The notes: generated by a model not told the origin, from the letters alone. A stretch of 64,000 bases of DNA from Xenorhabdus koppenhoeferi (GCF_900116635.1 NZ_FPBJ01000001.1:1-64000); one strand, 5' to 3'; shown: positions 1 through 14,254, numbered from the stretch's first letter. Numbers and translations are program-made.

Positions 1-248
1 GTTCCCAGATTTTGGCAGGGGATGACATGTGACACCGCCTTTTATTTAAGGAAGAAGAGCCCCATCATGGCACAATATGGATTACGGCTGTAGTACTAGA
101 GCATAATAAATATCTTTCCCAAAAAAAGTTTGCTTTTTATACATAAAATCGTATAGGTTAAACAACAAGCAACCACCCCCTTATTCGCAAACAGAGTTTT
201 CATTTATAGGCAGTGTAAACAGCACTATTTAACGCACAATTCATCTTT

Positions 249-277
249 TTGAAAGCAGTGCCGAACATAGAATTAAA
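249..277 (+). promoter_or_regulatory. putative his operon promoter
   Basis: A -35-like TTGAAA lies at 249-254 and an AT-rich -10-like element (ATTAAA/TAAACT) at about 272-279. The spacing of roughly 17 bp places transcription start just upstream of the leader peptide at 309. It is the best sigma-70 match in the leader region; the -10 is imperfect, so the assignment is inference. Bases 1-248 hold no gene I can recognise, only possibly the last codons of a gene cut by the window edge. Confidence 0.4.
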
Positions 278-308
278 CTCAAAAAAGCAGACAGAGAGCT
301 TACATATT

Positions 309-356
309 ATGAACCGTATTCAATTTAACCATCATCATCACCATCATCCTGACTAG
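309..356 (+). CDS. hisL: his operon leader peptide HisL
   Basis: A 15-codon ORF reads MNRIQFNHHHHHHPD and stops with TAG. It has six consecutive His codons (E. coli HisL has seven) and the family's conserved flanks (xRxQFx before, PD after). Ribosome stalling at the His run when charged tRNA-His is scarce controls the attenuator that follows. It sits 140 bp upstream of hisG. The identity is essentially certain from the His run, position and following hairpins. Confidence 0.95.
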   Translation: MNRIQFNHHHHHHPD

Positions 357-377
357 TCTTTCAGGCTGCTGTGTGCT

Positions 378-452
378 GGAAGACATTTAACCCGTCTTCC
401 GGTGGTATGAATACAAAGAAAAACCCTCGGAAGATCTTCCGGGGGTTTTTTA
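378..452 (+). terminator. his attenuator (alternative hairpins and terminator)
   Basis: Segment 378-384 (GGAAGAC) pairs with 394-400 (GTCTTCC). The terminator stem pairs 421-432 with 437-448 around a GATC loop and ends in a T run (446-451). The sequence CTTCCG at about 396-401 can instead pair with CGGAAG at 428-433, giving an antiterminator. These mutually exclusive stems, just after a His-rich leader, are the classical his attenuation architecture. Confidence 0.9.
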
Positions 453-497
453 TTTCTGATTTATATGACCGAAAATTGAGATAGGGTAAAACACAAC

Positions 498-1397
498 ATG
501 TTAGATAAAACACGCTTACGGATAGCCATTCAAAAATCAGGTCGCCTTAGTGATGATTCACGGGAATTACTTGCACGCTGTGGTATTAAAATTAATTTGC
601 AACAACAACGTCTGATCGCATTTGCAGAAAATATGCCCATTGATATCTTGCGCGTCCGCGATGACGATATTCCCGGCCTTATCATGGATGGTGTTGTCGA
701 TTTAGGTATTATCGGTGAAAATGTTCTTGAAGAAGAATTACTGACACGTCGGGCACAAGGAGAAGATCCCCGTTATTCAACCTTGCACCGTCTCTATTTC
801 GGCGACTGCCGTCTCTCCCTTGCCGCGCCCTTCGACTGCGACTATACCGGTGTAGAATGCCTGCAAAATTCCCGTATCGCTACATCTTACCCTCACTTAT
901 TGAAGCGTTATCTCGATCAAAAAGGTATACGTTTCAAATCCTGCCTCCTCAATGGTTCTGTTGAAGTTGCTCCTCGTGCTGGGCTGGCAGATGCTATCTG
1001 CGATTTAGTCTCAACAGGCGCAACACTGGAAGCCAATGGCTTGCGGGAAGTGGAAATCATCTATCGTTCAAAAGCCTGTCTGATCCAACGTGATGGAAAG
1101 ATGCCAGAAGACAAACAACAGCTTATCGACAAATTGATGATCCGCATTCAGGGTGTCATCCAGGCACGAGAATCCAAATACATCATGCTACATGCACCCA
1201 GTGATAAGCTCGAAGAGATTATTTCCCTGCTGCCGGGAGCTGAACGTCCCACCATTTTGCCACTGGCTGGCGCGCAAAATCGTGTCGCTATGCATATGGT
1301 CAGTAGTGAAACACTGTTTTGGGAAACGATGGAAAAACTCAAATCATTGGGTGCCAGTTCCATTTTAGTTCTGCCAATCGAAAAAATGATGGAGTAA
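498..1397 (+). CDS. hisG: ATP phosphoribosyltransferase HisG (long form)
   Basis: First committed step of histidine synthesis: it condenses ATP with PRPP to phosphoribosyl-ATP in the cytosol. The 299 residues match the 299-aa E. coli long-form enzyme end to end, including the N-terminal [13 protein letters not shown] start, the PRPP-loop region near [14 protein letters not shown], and the C-terminal regulatory ACT-like domain that binds histidine. It is the first structural gene after the attenuator and is followed closely by hisD. Expression is expected to be governed by the upstream attenuator, activity by histidine feedback. Confidence 0.97.
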   Translation: MLDKTRLRIAIQKSGRLSDDSRELLARCGIKINLQQQRLIAFAENMPIDILRVRDDDIPGLIMDGVVDLGIIGENVLEEELLTRRAQGEDPRYSTLHRLYFGDCRLSLAAPFDCDYTGVECLQNSRIATSYPHLLKRYLDQKGIRFKSCLLNGSVEVAPRAGLADAICDLVSTGATLEANGLREVEIIYRSKACLIQRDGKMPEDKQQLIDKLMIRIQGVIQARESKYIMLHAPSDKLEEIISLLPGAERPTILPLAGAQNRVAMHMVSSETLFWETMEKLKSLGASSILVLPIEKMME

Positions 1398-1402
1398 CGT
1401 TG

Positions 1403-2734
1403 ATGAACACTAATTTCAAGGCCATCATTCGCTGGCAAGAATGTACGCCAGAGCAACAAAAAATTTTGCTGACACGCCCTGCTGTCGCTGCATCTGAAGA
1501 TATTTCATATACTGTTAAACAGATTCTGGAAACGGTAAAGGCACGTGGTGATCAGTCATTGCGGGAATTCAACCAACGCTTCGATAAAATAGCCGTTGAG
1601 ACTATCCAAATTGCAGCCAATGAAAATGAAGTAGATGCAGCCGCCAGCCGCCTGACACCAGAGATTAAGCAGGCGATACAGCAGGCAATGAACAATATCC
1701 GCCGATTCCATGAAGCACAAAAACCAGAAGAAATTGATGTTGAAACATTACCGGGCGTTCGTTGCCAGCAAATCACTCGCCCAATAGATTCAGTTGGTCT
1801 CTATATTCCCGGTGGCTCTGCGCCCTTGCCTTCCACAGTACTTATGCTTGGTATACCAGCCAATATTGCGGGATGCCGTAAAGTCATCCTCTGCTCTCCA
1901 CCACCCATTGCCGATGAAATTCTTTATGCTGCACAACTATGCGGGATCAACGAGATTTTCAACATTGGAGGTGCGCAAGCCATTGCTGCCATGGCCTTTG
2001 GAACTGAATCTGTTCCTAAAGTGGACAAAATTTTTGGCCCCGGCAATGCATGGGTCACGGAAGCCAAACGTCAGGTGAGTCAATGCATTAATGGTGCGAC
2101 AATTGACATGCCCGCAGGCCCATCTGAAGTATTGGTCATCGCGGATAGCGGAGCCAATCCCATCTTTACTGCGGCTGACCTACTTTCCCAAGCCGAACAC
2201 GGCCCCGATTCTCAAGTCATACTGGTAACACCTGATGAAACCTTTGCCAGGCAAGTGATTGGTGAAATTGAAATCCAGCTTAACGCATTACCACGCCAGC
2301 AAATTGCAACCCAAGCGCTACAAGCCAGCCGGATCATTATTGCTGAAAATCTCACCCAATGCGTGGAGATCAGCAACCAATACGGCCCGGAACATTTGAT
2401 TATTCAAACCCGCCAGCCTGAGCAATTAGTAGAACAAATCACCAGTGCTGGCTCCATTTTCCTTGGTGATTGGTCACCTGAATCCGCAGGGGATTACGCT
2501 TCCGGCACTAATCACGTTCTGCCCACCTATGGCTATACTTCAACCTATTCCGGTTTGGGACTGGCTGACTTTCTAAAAAGAATGACGGTTCAACGTCTTA
2601 CACCGCAGGGGTTGATAAATCTCGCTCCAACCATTGAAACACTGGCGCAGGCAGAACAACTTATCGCCCACAAAAATGCCGTTACATTACGCATAGCAGC
2701 CTTGAATAACACAAAATCGGAATCACAAAGCTAA
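1403..2734 (+). CDS. hisD: histidinol dehydrogenase HisD
   Basis: Oxidises L-histidinol twice with NAD+ to L-histidine, the last step of the pathway. I chose the ATG at 1403 (443 aa, [11 protein letters not shown]), not the longer frame that opens at 1319 inside hisG, because it fits family length and leaves a 5-bp gap after hisG. Conserved segments include [17 protein letters not shown], the [13 protein letters not shown] region and the Zn/active-site stretch [19 protein letters not shown]. It is part of the his operon. Confidence 0.97.
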   Translation: MNTNFKAIIRWQECTPEQQKILLTRPAVAASEDISYTVKQILETVKARGDQSLREFNQRFDKIAVETIQIAANENEVDAAASRLTPEIKQAIQQAMNNIRRFHEAQKPEEIDVETLPGVRCQQITRPIDSVGLYIPGGSAPLPSTVLMLGIPANIAGCRKVILCSPPPIADEILYAAQLCGINEIFNIGGAQAIAAMAFGTESVPKVDKIFGPGNAWVTEAKRQVSQCINGATIDMPAGPSEVLVIADSGANPIFTAADLLSQAEHGPDSQVILVTPDETFARQVIGEIEIQLNALPRQQIATQALQASRIIIAENLTQCVEISNQYGPEHLIIQTRQPEQLVEQITSAGSIFLGDWSPESAGDYASGTNHVLPTYGYTSTYSGLGLADFLKRMTVQRLTPQGLINLAPTIETLAQAEQLIAHKNAVTLRIAALNNTKSESQS

Positions 2735-4914
<2,180 letters not shown>

Positions 4915-4935
4915 GGTAATGCTTAAAAGGAAGCC

Positions 4936-7022
<2,087 letters not shown>

Positions 7023-7029
<7 letters not shown>

Positions 7030-7655
7030 CACAACAATTCACAACACAAGAAATCGAGAAACTGGATTGGGAAAAAGTAGAGAACTTAATGCCTGTTGTC
7101 GTCCAACATGCCGTTTCCGGATCAGTATTGATGATGGGTTACATGAATCAGGAAGCACTGAATGTCACACTTGATTCTGGAAAAGTGACCTTTTTTTCCC
7201 GTACCAAGCAACGGTTATGGACAAAAGGAGAAAGCTCCGGTCATTTCCTCAATCTGGTAGCCATCTATCCTGATTGTGACAACGATACCTTACTTATTCT
7301 CGTAGATCCTATTGGCCCAACTTGCCATAATGGCACTGAAAGTTGCTTTGCCCCTGCACAAACTGACTGGGGTTTTCTTTATCAATTGGAACAACTACTG
7401 GCAAGCCGAAAAAACTCTTCTCCAGACAGCTCTTATACCGCACGATTGTACGCAAGCGGAACAAAACGGATTGCTCAGAAGGTAGGTGAAGAAGGTCTAG
7501 AAACAGCACTGGCAGCCACAGTGAATGATAGAGAAGAGTTAACCAGCGAAGCCGCAGATTTGGTTTATCATCTGCTGGTTTTATTGCAAGATCAGGAACT
7601 GGATCTCAGTCAAATTATCCGTCGATTGCAGGAACGGCAATCTAACCAACAATAA
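7023..7655 (+). CDS. hisI: bifunctional phosphoribosyl-AMP cyclohydrolase / phosphoribosyl-ATP pyrophosphatase HisIE
   Basis: Catalyses steps 2 and 3 of histidine synthesis. The N-terminal cyclohydrolase (about residues 1-115) shows [29 protein letters not shown] and the zinc-ligand PDCDNDTLL. The C-terminal pyrophosphohydrolase (about 120-210) has [17 protein letters not shown]. At 210 aa it is slightly longer than E. coli HisI (203). It is the last gene of the operon; the arsM-like gene converges from the other strand 110 bp later, with no strong terminator seen between. Confidence 0.96.
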
Positions 7656-7764
7656 TAGATTGCCAGACAAAGTTCACAAAGTATCCGCCACTTCACTAAA
7701 TTATATCCGGAGTGGCCTCTTGCAACCTTATGAGATAACCTTTTGTATCTGAGTTTGTCAGTGC

Positions 7765-8850
7765 TTAGCAACTACAGCCACTCGATGCATACATGGAAAC
7801 CTCATTTGAGGCTGAAAAGTTGTTTGAAGCTGTTCCACAATTAAAAATCCCAAAATGTGTGTGTCCTTCACCAATTACACTAAACAAGCTATGGTATCGG
7901 CTTTTACAAATGATATCTGCTGTATTTCGGCATATCGGCACCGCTTTCCCTGTCTCAAATATATGTTCTTGATCAAGCATAAAGCGAATGGAAGCCCCGG
8001 GAAGATTACCTTTGTATATAGCAACTTGACCGTAATCCTCACAACTATCCTCTAGATCAATCTTGAATAATCTGAGAGTCATTGAATACAGTTTTGCGCC
8101 CCCCAACTTTTCTTCAATGGGCTTGTTGTTGATGGTTTTTAAATAACTTGAAACAACCCGTATATCCCGAAAGCCTGCATCACGAGCGACTTTCACGAAG
8201 TCGCCATAATACAACACATCACCAATACATTCTCCAATCAGCAATGGATCATTTTTCAACACCGGTGAGAGTCTGCGATCGGAGAAAATATCAGCAAAAT
8301 AAATTTCGCCGCCAGATTTAAGCAACTGAAACATCCCCTGAAGCACATTAAATTTTGCAGCTGCCAGATTAATGACACAATTGGAAACTATGATATCAAC
8401 ACTATTCGACGGTAAATTGAGTTGATCCAAGGACTCAATATTACCGTGTATAAAATGTACATTACTTTCGTTGTAACCATAGGCATCCCGATGATATTCA
8501 ATGTGACTCTTGGCAAATTCAATTTGTTCAAGTGTAGTATCGATGCCAATAACATGTCCTTCTTGCCCTACCAACTTAGATAAAATGAAGCAGTCCCGCC
8601 CACTACCACAGCCTAAATCCAACACAGTTGAACCCACCAGTAAAGGAGGAAAGGGAGTACCACAACCATAAAATCTCTTCTGCACATCTGGATGAACTGT
8701 CTTTAATATGTCTTTTATCTCATCGGAAGGTGATTCATCGACAGTGCAAACATTGGTTACCAAGTCTTCCTTACTTGAAAGAGTTGTACCATAGTAGTGC
8801 TGTACATTTTCAACTCGCTGAGATAATTCTTGTTCTTTGGTTTTCATCAT
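7765..8850 (-). CDS. arsM: arsenite S-adenosylmethionine methyltransferase (ArsM-like)
   Basis: A 361-aa SAM-dependent methyltransferase of the arsenite methyltransferase family, predicted to methylate As(III). The SAM motif VLDLGCGSGRD is at residues 76-86. Cysteines C35, C63, C158 and C208 have the spacing of the four conserved cysteines of characterised ArsM enzymes (44/72/174/224 in the Cyanidioschyzon protein), including YGCGTPFP and GECIGDVLYYGDF contexts. The C-terminus is Cys-rich (SSGCSC). A GAGG ribosome-binding site precedes a tandem ATG. Its neighbours, an ArsP-like permease and an ArsR regulator, support an arsenic role. Activity is inferred, not shown. Confidence 0.85.
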   Translation of the reverse strand: MMKTKEQELSQRVENVQHYYGTTLSSKEDLVTNVCTVDESPSDEIKDILKTVHPDVQKRFYGCGTPFPPLLVGSTVLDLGCGSGRDCFILSKLVGQEGHVIGIDTTLEQIEFAKSHIEYHRDAYGYNESNVHFIHGNIESLDQLNLPSNSVDIIVSNCVINLAAAKFNVLQGMFQLLKSGGEIYFADIFSDRRLSPVLKNDPLLIGECIGDVLYYGDFVKVARDAGFRDIRVVSSYLKTINNKPIEEKLGGAKLYSMTLRLFKIDLEDSCEDYGQVAIYKGNLPGASIRFMLDQEHIFETGKAVPICRNTADIICKSRYHSLFSVIGEGHTHFGIFNCGTASNNFSASNEVSMYASSGCSC

Positions 8851-8944
8851 TCCATTCCTCTAATAAAATCCAACTTCAGGCCAGATATGATTCTAGTGGC
8901 CTCTGGGCTCAATATGTTTATTTGCTTGCCATCTAAGGGAGTAT

Positions 8945-9949
8945 TCAGAAAAACAGGAAAGTCGTGTAACCTGCGATCATTGCCATAGCAAAGATAACAG
9001 CGACAAAGGCGGCCAAGAGCTTAAATGTAAATAGGGAGCGTAATAAAATTAACTCAGTCAGGCTGGCACCGGCACCACCAATAATTAACGCCAGAACTGT
9101 TCCGGCACCGACTCCTTTCGCCATCAGAGCTGCTGAAAGGGGGATCAAAGCTTCGGCACGAATATATAGCGGTACGCCAATGACAGCAGCAACGGGGATA
9201 GCAAAAGGATTATCTGAGCCAGCATATTGTTCTAGCAGGCTGGTCGGTATATAACCATAAATAACACTGCCGATTGCAATACCGATAAATAAATACGGTA
9301 GTACCCCCTTAAAATCTGACCAAACTTCCTGCCATAAACCGCTGTATTTACTTTTCTGGCGATCAGTTTTAATAATTTGGTTATCACAGCAACTTGTCGA
9401 TTGTGTAGTGGTTTGAGTAACAGGACAACAGGAAGTCGCTATTGATTCACAACTGTTTGATATTGTGGATTTAATACCACAATTACTTCCAGAATTACCG
9501 CCATCAGACGCCTCTGCACGGCGTATATAACGTTCAAATCCCAATACTTGTAGCAACCATCCAGCTCCAAGTGAGACTAGAAGGGCAGATAGTACATAAA
9601 TAGCTGTTAACGTCAGACCAAAAGTAGCAACAAACAATACAACAATGATGGGATTCAACAAAGGGGAGGAAAATAAAAATACCATCATTGGGCCAAAACC
9701 AGCTTTGGCACGAATTAACCCTTTCAACATCGGAATAGTCGAACAACTACAGAAAGGAGTAATAGATCCGAGAGCTGCAGCCAAAAAATATCCTCTTTTC
9801 CGGTTAGTGCTCAGTAAGGCTTCCACCTTGGATGGAGGTATATGTCGCTGGAGAAGACCTATCAATAAACTCACACCAATGAATAAGGCTGATAATTCTA
9901 TGGCAAGGAAGACAAACATGTTTAGGGTTTCTTGCAATTGAGAAGACAT
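8945..9949 (-). CDS. arsP: ArsP-like permease (PF03773 / YraQ family)
   Basis: A 334-aa polytopic membrane protein with about eight to ten hydrophobic segments. The family signature TPFCSCSTIP is at residues 64-73, with SSPLLNPIIV following. A central hydrophilic, Cys-rich loop (about residues 150-195, including SCCPV and SCCDN) separates two membrane halves. Characterised ArsP proteins export trivalent organoarsenicals such as methylarsenite, which would be the product of the adjacent methyltransferase. A GGAG motif precedes the ATG. Substrate assignment rests on family and context. Confidence 0.8.
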   Translation of the reverse strand: MSSQLQETLNMFVFLAIELSALFIGVSLLIGLLQRHIPPSKVEALLSTNRKRGYFLAAALGSITPFCSCSTIPMLKGLIRAKAGFGPMMVFLFSSPLLNPIIVVLFVATFGLTLTAIYVLSALLVSLGAGWLLQVLGFERYIRRAEASDGGNSGSNCGIKSTISNSCESIATSCCPVTQTTTQSTSCCDNQIIKTDRQKSKYSGLWQEVWSDFKGVLPYLFIGIAIGSVIYGYIPTSLLEQYAGSDNPFAIPVAAVIGVPLYIRAEALIPLSAALMAKGVGAGTVLALIIGGAGASLTELILLRSLFTFKLLAAFVAVIFAMAMIAGYTTFLFF

Positions 9950-9970
9950 TCTAATTCTCCAAGTATCTAT

Positions 9971-9989
9971 ATTTCTAGTAATATGGAAT
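9971..9989. promoter_or_regulatory. operator-like repeat, arsP-proximal
   Basis: ATTTCTAGTAATATGGAAT is an imperfect inverted repeat that resembles the perfect site at 10033-10052, including the shared TATATTTCTAG stretch. It lies 22 bp upstream of the permease start, where an ArsR-type repressor would block the leftward promoter. Confidence 0.55.
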
Positions 9990-10032
9990 TATCGGTGGAT
10001 GATAGATTGCCATTGCAATCACTGTCAAGTAT

Positions 10033-10052
10033 ATTTCTAGAAACATAGAAAT
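10033..10052. promoter_or_regulatory. ArsR-type operator, perfect inverted repeat
   Basis: ATTTCTA-N6-TAGAAAT is a perfect 7-bp inverted repeat 18 bp upstream of the arsR-like start. With the imperfect copy at 9971-9989 it brackets the divergent promoter region, the expected layout for an autoregulated ArsR/SmtB repressor. Confidence 0.65.
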
Positions 10053-10070
10053 TTTTGTTTAGAGACCAGA

Positions 10071-10403
10071 ATGAAACACGAAGAAGTCGCACAAAGCCTG
10101 GCTGAACTAGGGAACACTCACCGATTAGCCATATTTCGATATTTAGTTAAAGCCGGTCATCAAGGAGCCTCTGTCGGGGAAATTCAGAAAGCCTTAGGGA
10201 TTCCAGCTTCAACGCTATCACATCATCTCGCTCGTCTGGTAAAGGTCGGATTGATCCGTCAGGAGAAACACAGCCGTACTATTGTATGCATACCTGAATA
10301 TCAGCATTTGAAAAACCTGATCAGCTTTTTGCAAGAAGAATGTTGTGTAGGGATTTCAGTTGAACGTCTCACCGCGCAATCATGTGGATTACGTGAAATA
10401 TAG
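10071..10403 (+). CDS. ArsR/SmtB-family metalloregulator
   Basis: A 110-aa winged-helix repressor. The recognition helix region ASTLSHHLARLVKVGLI is typical of ArsR/SmtB. It lacks the CxC motif of E. coli-type ArsR in the alpha-3 region, but carries C91-C92 and C105 near the C-terminus, similar in arrangement to the AfArsR type, plus C73. It is divergent from arsP-arsM with operator-like repeats between, so it most likely represses that pair and itself and is relieved by As(III) or methylarsenite. The inducer is inferred. Confidence 0.8.
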   Translation: MKHEEVAQSLAELGNTHRLAIFRYLVKAGHQGASVGEIQKALGIPASTLSHHLARLVKVGLIRQEKHSRTIVCIPEYQHLKNLISFLQEECCVGISVERLTAQSCGLREI

Positions 10404-10596
10404 TGCGTGAAATATAGTACGTGATAGCGGAAGATAATATTCCCATCAAGTGTACAGAGTAAGCCCATAGTAGCTCTGAAAAGAAGAACATATATGTGTA
10501 ATGCATCTGTACACTTTTGGAAATACGAACTACCAAAAAAATCATCTTAACCAGTGTTACTTGAATACTCGGTGATTAAAACCATTGTTCAGTAAG

Positions 10597-11748
10597 TTAC
10601 ATTGCAGCCTTAAAGATAGCTACAATTTCTTCATGTGAAGCCTGAACCGGATTAGTGAAACCACAGGCATCTTTCAAAGCATTAGTCGCCAATGTTGGCA
10701 AGTCTTCTTCTTTTACATTCAATTCAGACAAACCTGCTGGAATATTCACGTCTGCGGCCAATTTACTGATGGTCTGGATACAAACTTCAGCGCCTTGCCC
10801 ATCATTCAGATTTGCGACTTCAGCCCCCATCGCTGCCGCAATCTCTTTCAGGCGAGCCGTAGACACTTTGGCATTAAATCTTTGTACATGTGGCAGTAAA
10901 ACCGCATTACAGACACCATGTGGTAAATCGTAAAATCCGCCTAACTGATGTGCCATCGCATGAACATATCCCAAGGATGCATTATTGAACGCCATACCAG
11001 CTAAGAACTGGGCATAAGCCATATTTTCCCGCGCTTCCATATCATTACCATCCTCAACGGCACGGCGTAAATAGTGACTAATCATTGTCACCGCTTTCAA
11101 CGCACAGGCATCAGTGATAGGATTTGCCGCCGTAGAAACATAAGCTTCAATAGCATGAGTCAGTGCATCCATCCCCGTTGCGGCTGTCAGCCCTTTTGGC
11201 ATCCCCGCCATTAAGGCAGAATCATTGACTGACAAAATAGGTGTAACGTTTTTATCCACTATCGCCATTTTGATATGACGCTCAATATCCGTAATGATAC
11301 AAAAACGTGTCATCTCAGACGCTGTACCTGCGGTAGTATTAATAGCAATCAGAGGCAACTGTGGTTTGGCTGAAAGATCAACCCCTTCATAGTCACGAAT
11401 ATCCCCACCGTTGGTAGCTACCAATGCGATACCCTTTGCGCAATCATGTGATGAGCCACCCCCTAAAGAGATTACACAATCAGTGTTACTCTGGAGTAGG
11501 ATTTTCAATCCTTCCTCAACATTAATGGTGGTTGGATTTGGATTCGTTCCATCATAAATCGCACTTTTTATCCCTGCATCCGCCAGTAAAGTCTGAACCT
11601 TTTCAACAACACCAATCTCGTTCAGCACGCGGTCAGTGATAATTAAAGCCTGTCTGTAGCCATAATTCTTTATTAACTCGACGGCTTCAGTCATACACCC
11701 CATACCAATTTTATTCACTGGCGGGATAAAGAAAGTGGATGCTGCCAT
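10597..11748 (-). CDS. yiaY: iron-containing alcohol dehydrogenase (YiaY-like)
   Basis: Group III NAD-dependent alcohol dehydrogenase, 383 aa, same length as E. coli YiaY. The nucleotide-binding [16 protein letters not shown], the metal-site stretch [16 protein letters not shown] and [20 protein letters not shown] provide the Asp and His iron ligands. A strong AAGGAG site precedes the ATG. It stands alone, with an ERIC element and an AT-rich gap on its 5' side. The physiological alcohol is not known. Confidence 0.92.
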   Translation of the reverse strand: MAASTFFIPPVNKIGMGCMTEAVELIKNYGYRQALIITDRVLNEIGVVEKVQTLLADAGIKSAIYDGTNPNPTTINVEEGLKILLQSNTDCVISLGGGSSHDCAKGIALVATNGGDIRDYEGVDLSAKPQLPLIAINTTAGTASEMTRFCIITDIERHIKMAIVDKNVTPILSVNDSALMAGMPKGLTAATGMDALTHAIEAYVSTAANPITDACALKAVTMISHYLRRAVEDGNDMEARENMAYAQFLAGMAFNNASLGYVHAMAHQLGGFYDLPHGVCNAVLLPHVQRFNAKVSTARLKEIAAAMGAEVANLNDGQGAEVCIQTISKLAADVNIPAGLSELNVKEEDLPTLATNALKDACGFTNPVQASHEEIVAIFKAAM

Positions 11749-12313
11749 TTGGAACTCCTTAGATTTTACTGAAGTATTTCAAATCTAGATGTAAGAGAAT
11801 TGAATTACAATGTGACACTTATTTATTTCAGTCATTTTGACCAGAATCAATAATTGCCTATGTAAGAGCAAAAAATGGCATTTGCTTTTACTTTTGGTTT
11901 ATGTTGGAGAAAATTTTGCTAAAAAATAACATATTCGAGCGTCTTACTGCCCTGCTATATCCAATGGATTTCAAGATGCAGCGCGACGGCAAGAGAGCAA
12001 ATCCCCGGGAGCATAGATAACTATGTGACCGGGGTGAGTGAGCGCAGCCAACAAAGCTGCAACTTGAAAGACGAAGTGTATAGATACACATAATGCCCGC
12101 TATCGCGTTATAGAGCACTCTACGGGTGGCCGTTCAGAAGAGGTAGCAAAAATACGGGGGACTATCGCCGTATCGCTATGCCTGAATTAGTTGCTTTTCA
12201 GAAAAGAGCAGATTGAAGTTAATACAAAGAAAATACGTAATTAATTAAGGTTAACTTAAATAAAATTTACATTTTGCTATAATTTAACCAGATGAAAATA
12301 GGCGAATTATTAT
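11749..12313. other. intergenic region with an ERIC element
   Basis: Between the yiaY-like gene and the small membrane ORF. It holds the yiaY promoter region, a full ERIC copy (11957-12083) and about 230 bp of AT-rich sequence with no gene I can support. Confidence 0.6.
11957..12083 (+). repeat. ERIC (IRU) element, full length
   Basis: About 127 bp, running from TATATCCAATGGATTTC to the end GAAAGACGAAGTGTATA. It carries the ERIC hallmark core (CCCCGGGAGCATAGATAACTATGTGACCGGGG in outline, an imperfect palindrome) and GAGTGAGCGCAGCCAACA. Two further copies (20652 and 60759) are nearly identical. The open frame read across it on the minus strand is a shadow of the repeat. Confidence 0.92.
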
Positions 12314-12454
12314 ATGAATAATATTTTTGTTCTAGTAATATTCGGTCTTGCTACTCTCAGTATAGCTGTTCTTCTTTACAGTTATGATGCAGACCTAGAG
12401 CACTGGCTAAAGATGTGTGCACAGAAATTAATCAAGTGGACACCTTCAAATTAG
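12314..12454 (+). CDS. small single-span membrane protein, unknown
   Basis: A 46-codon ORF with an N-terminal hydrophobic helix (residues 4-22, IFVLVIFGLATLSIAVLLY) followed by a polar tail with Trp residues (EHWLKMCAQKLIKWTPSN). A weak AGGCG sits about 10 nt upstream of ATG. It ends 17 bp before a strong hairpin terminator, which argues that it is transcribed. I do not recognise a family. It could be a small stress or regulatory membrane protein; coding status is inference. Confidence 0.5.
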   Translation: MNNIFVLVIFGLATLSIAVLLYSYDADLEHWLKMCAQKLIKWTPSN

Positions 12455-12470
12455 CACTTTTATCTAATAA

Positions 12471-12502
12471 TAAGGTGCTGAAAAATCAGCACCTTATTTT
12501 TA
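12471..12502 (+). terminator. intrinsic terminator after small ORF, opposing gnd
   Basis: An 11-bp perfect stem TAAGGTGCTGA / TCAGCACCTTA around an AAAA loop, followed by TTTTTAA. It lies between the small ORF and the convergent end of gnd, so it may serve transcripts from both sides. Confidence 0.85.
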
Positions 12503-12534
12503 ATCATTCAATGTTAAATTAAAACACTGAATGA

Positions 12535-13941
12535 TTAGTCCAACCATTCAGTGTGGAAGACACCTTCTTTATCAGTACGTTTGTAAGTATGCGCACCAAA
12601 GTAATCGCGCTGTGCCTGAATCAAATTGGCGGGTAATACCGCTGAACGATAGCTGTCATAATAAGAAATAGCAGCAGAGAATGTTGGAGTTGGGATACCA
12701 TTCTGCACGCCATAAGAAACAACATCACGCAAAGCTTGCTGATATTCATCTGCGATTTGTTTAAAGTAAGGAGCTAACAGCAGGTTAGCGATAGCCGGGA
12801 TTTCATTGTATGCATCTGTGATTTTTTGCAAGAATTGCGCACGAATGATACAACCCGCGCGGAAGATCTTAGCAATTTCACCGTAGTTCAGATCCCAGTT
12901 ATATTCATCCGATGCTGCTTTTAACTGCTGGAAACCTTGTGCGTAAGAAACAATTTTACCCAGGTACAGGGCACGACGAACTTTCTCGATAAATTCTGCT
13001 TTATTACCATTAAATGGCTGAGCTTCCGGGCCTGACAGAACTTTAGACGCAGCCACACGCTGATCTTTCAGCGAAGAAATATAACGTGCGAATACGGATT
13101 CGGTAATCAGTGTCACAGGAACGCCCAGATCCAAAGCGCTTTGGCTAGTCCATTTGCCCGTCCCTTTATTGGCAGCTTCATCCAGAATCACGTCAACCAG
13201 ATATTTACCTTCTTCATCTTGCTTACGGAAGATATCAGAAGTAATTTCAATCAGGTAACTACTCAATTCACCCTGGTTCCAGTCGCTGAATACTTCAGCC
13301 AGTTCCTGATTACTCAGGTTCAATGAATTTTTCAGCAAGGAATAGGCTTCCGCAATCAGTTGCATATCACCATACTCAATACCATTGTGAACCATTTTCA
13401 CATAGTGCCCTGCACCATCAGCCCCGATATAAGTAACACAAGGCTCACCATCAACCTGCGCAGCGATCTCTTTCAGAATTGGCGCTACCAGTTCATAAGC
13501 TTCTTTCTGGCCGCCAGGCATGATTGAAGGGCCTTTCAACGCACCTTCTTCACCACCGGAAACACCCGTACCGATAAAATTAAAGCCCTGAGCAGACAAT
13601 TCACGATTACGACGGATAGTGTCTTGAAAATAGGTGTTGCCACCATCAATCAGAATATCACCCTTATCCAAATATGGCGTCAGTGATGCAATGGTTTTAT
13701 CCGTAGCCTCACCTGCCTTAACCATCAACAGAATACGACGTGGCTTTTCCAGCGAATCGACAAACTCTTCAATGGAATAACTTGGAACTAATTTTTTCCC
13801 TGGATTTTCAGCAGTAACTTCATCAGTTTTATTGCTGGAGCGGTTGAAAATAGATACAGAATAACCACGGCTTTCAATATTCAACGCCAGGTTACGCCCC
13901 ATTACCGCCATACCGACAACACCGATCTGTTGTTTGGACAT
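12535..13941 (-). CDS. gnd: 6-phosphogluconate dehydrogenase, decarboxylating
   Basis: Oxidative pentose-phosphate enzyme that converts 6-phosphogluconate and NADP+ to ribulose 5-phosphate, CO2 and NADPH. Length is 468 aa, as in E. coli. The Rossmann motif [17 protein letters not shown] is N-terminal; substrate motifs [21 protein letters not shown] and [16 protein letters not shown] are present. A GGGAG site precedes the ATG. The neighbourhood (his operon on one side, yegH-asmA-dcd-udk on the other) is a compressed form of the E. coli 44-46 min region. Confidence 0.97.
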   Translation of the reverse strand: MSKQQIGVVGMAVMGRNLALNIESRGYSVSIFNRSSNKTDEVTAENPGKKLVPSYSIEEFVDSLEKPRRILLMVKAGEATDKTIASLTPYLDKGDILIDGGNTYFQDTIRRNRELSAQGFNFIGTGVSGGEEGALKGPSIMPGGQKEAYELVAPILKEIAAQVDGEPCVTYIGADGAGHYVKMVHNGIEYGDMQLIAEAYSLLKNSLNLSNQELAEVFSDWNQGELSSYLIEITSDIFRKQDEEGKYLVDVILDEAANKGTGKWTSQSALDLGVPVTLITESVFARYISSLKDQRVAASKVLSGPEAQPFNGNKAEFIEKVRRALYLGKIVSYAQGFQQLKAASDEYNWDLNYGEIAKIFRAGCIIRAQFLQKITDAYNEIPAIANLLLAPYFKQIADEYQQALRDVVSYGVQNGIPTPTFSAAISYYDSYRSAVLPANLIQAQRDYFGAHTYKRTDKEGVFHTEWLD

Positions 13942-14254
13942 GAATAACTCCCGTCTAATAATGACTGCTGTCCACCCAAAATGCAGTACGTTACGCTATA
14001 TTTCATATGTAACTTTGTGCATATGTGACACATTCCGTATGCAACAAAACAGAGTGGACAATTTGTTAATGAGGTCACATGTTAACTCAGGAATGGCTAT
14101 AGAAGGTAGTTATTGATGCAATCGATACCGTCGTAACGTTCTTTCGCTGAAAAAATTTCCAACTGAGATAAATCATCTATTGATATTTTGAACTTCAATA
14201 CGCATTATTCAACAGTCGGCAAAAGCCGTCACATTAAAAGGTAAAATAAATTGT
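13942..14254. other. divergent promoter region gnd / yegH
   Basis: A 313-bp non-coding spacer between two divergently transcribed genes. It is AT-rich and must hold both promoters. I see no strong palindrome or RNA structure. Confidence 0.5.

Noticed and set aside
309-356. His-rich short ORF as a metal-binding peptide
   Set aside because: Position before hisG and the attenuator stems show it is the HisL leader.
7681-7720. Possible hairpin GCCACT/AGTGGC between hisI and arsM
   Set aside because: Only a 6-bp stem with an 18-nt loop and no T run.
11888-12118. 76-codon minus-strand frame starting MLYNAIAGIMCIYTLRLSS
   Set aside because: It is read through an ERIC element; near-identical frames occur at the other ERIC copies (20644-20871 and 60622-60924).
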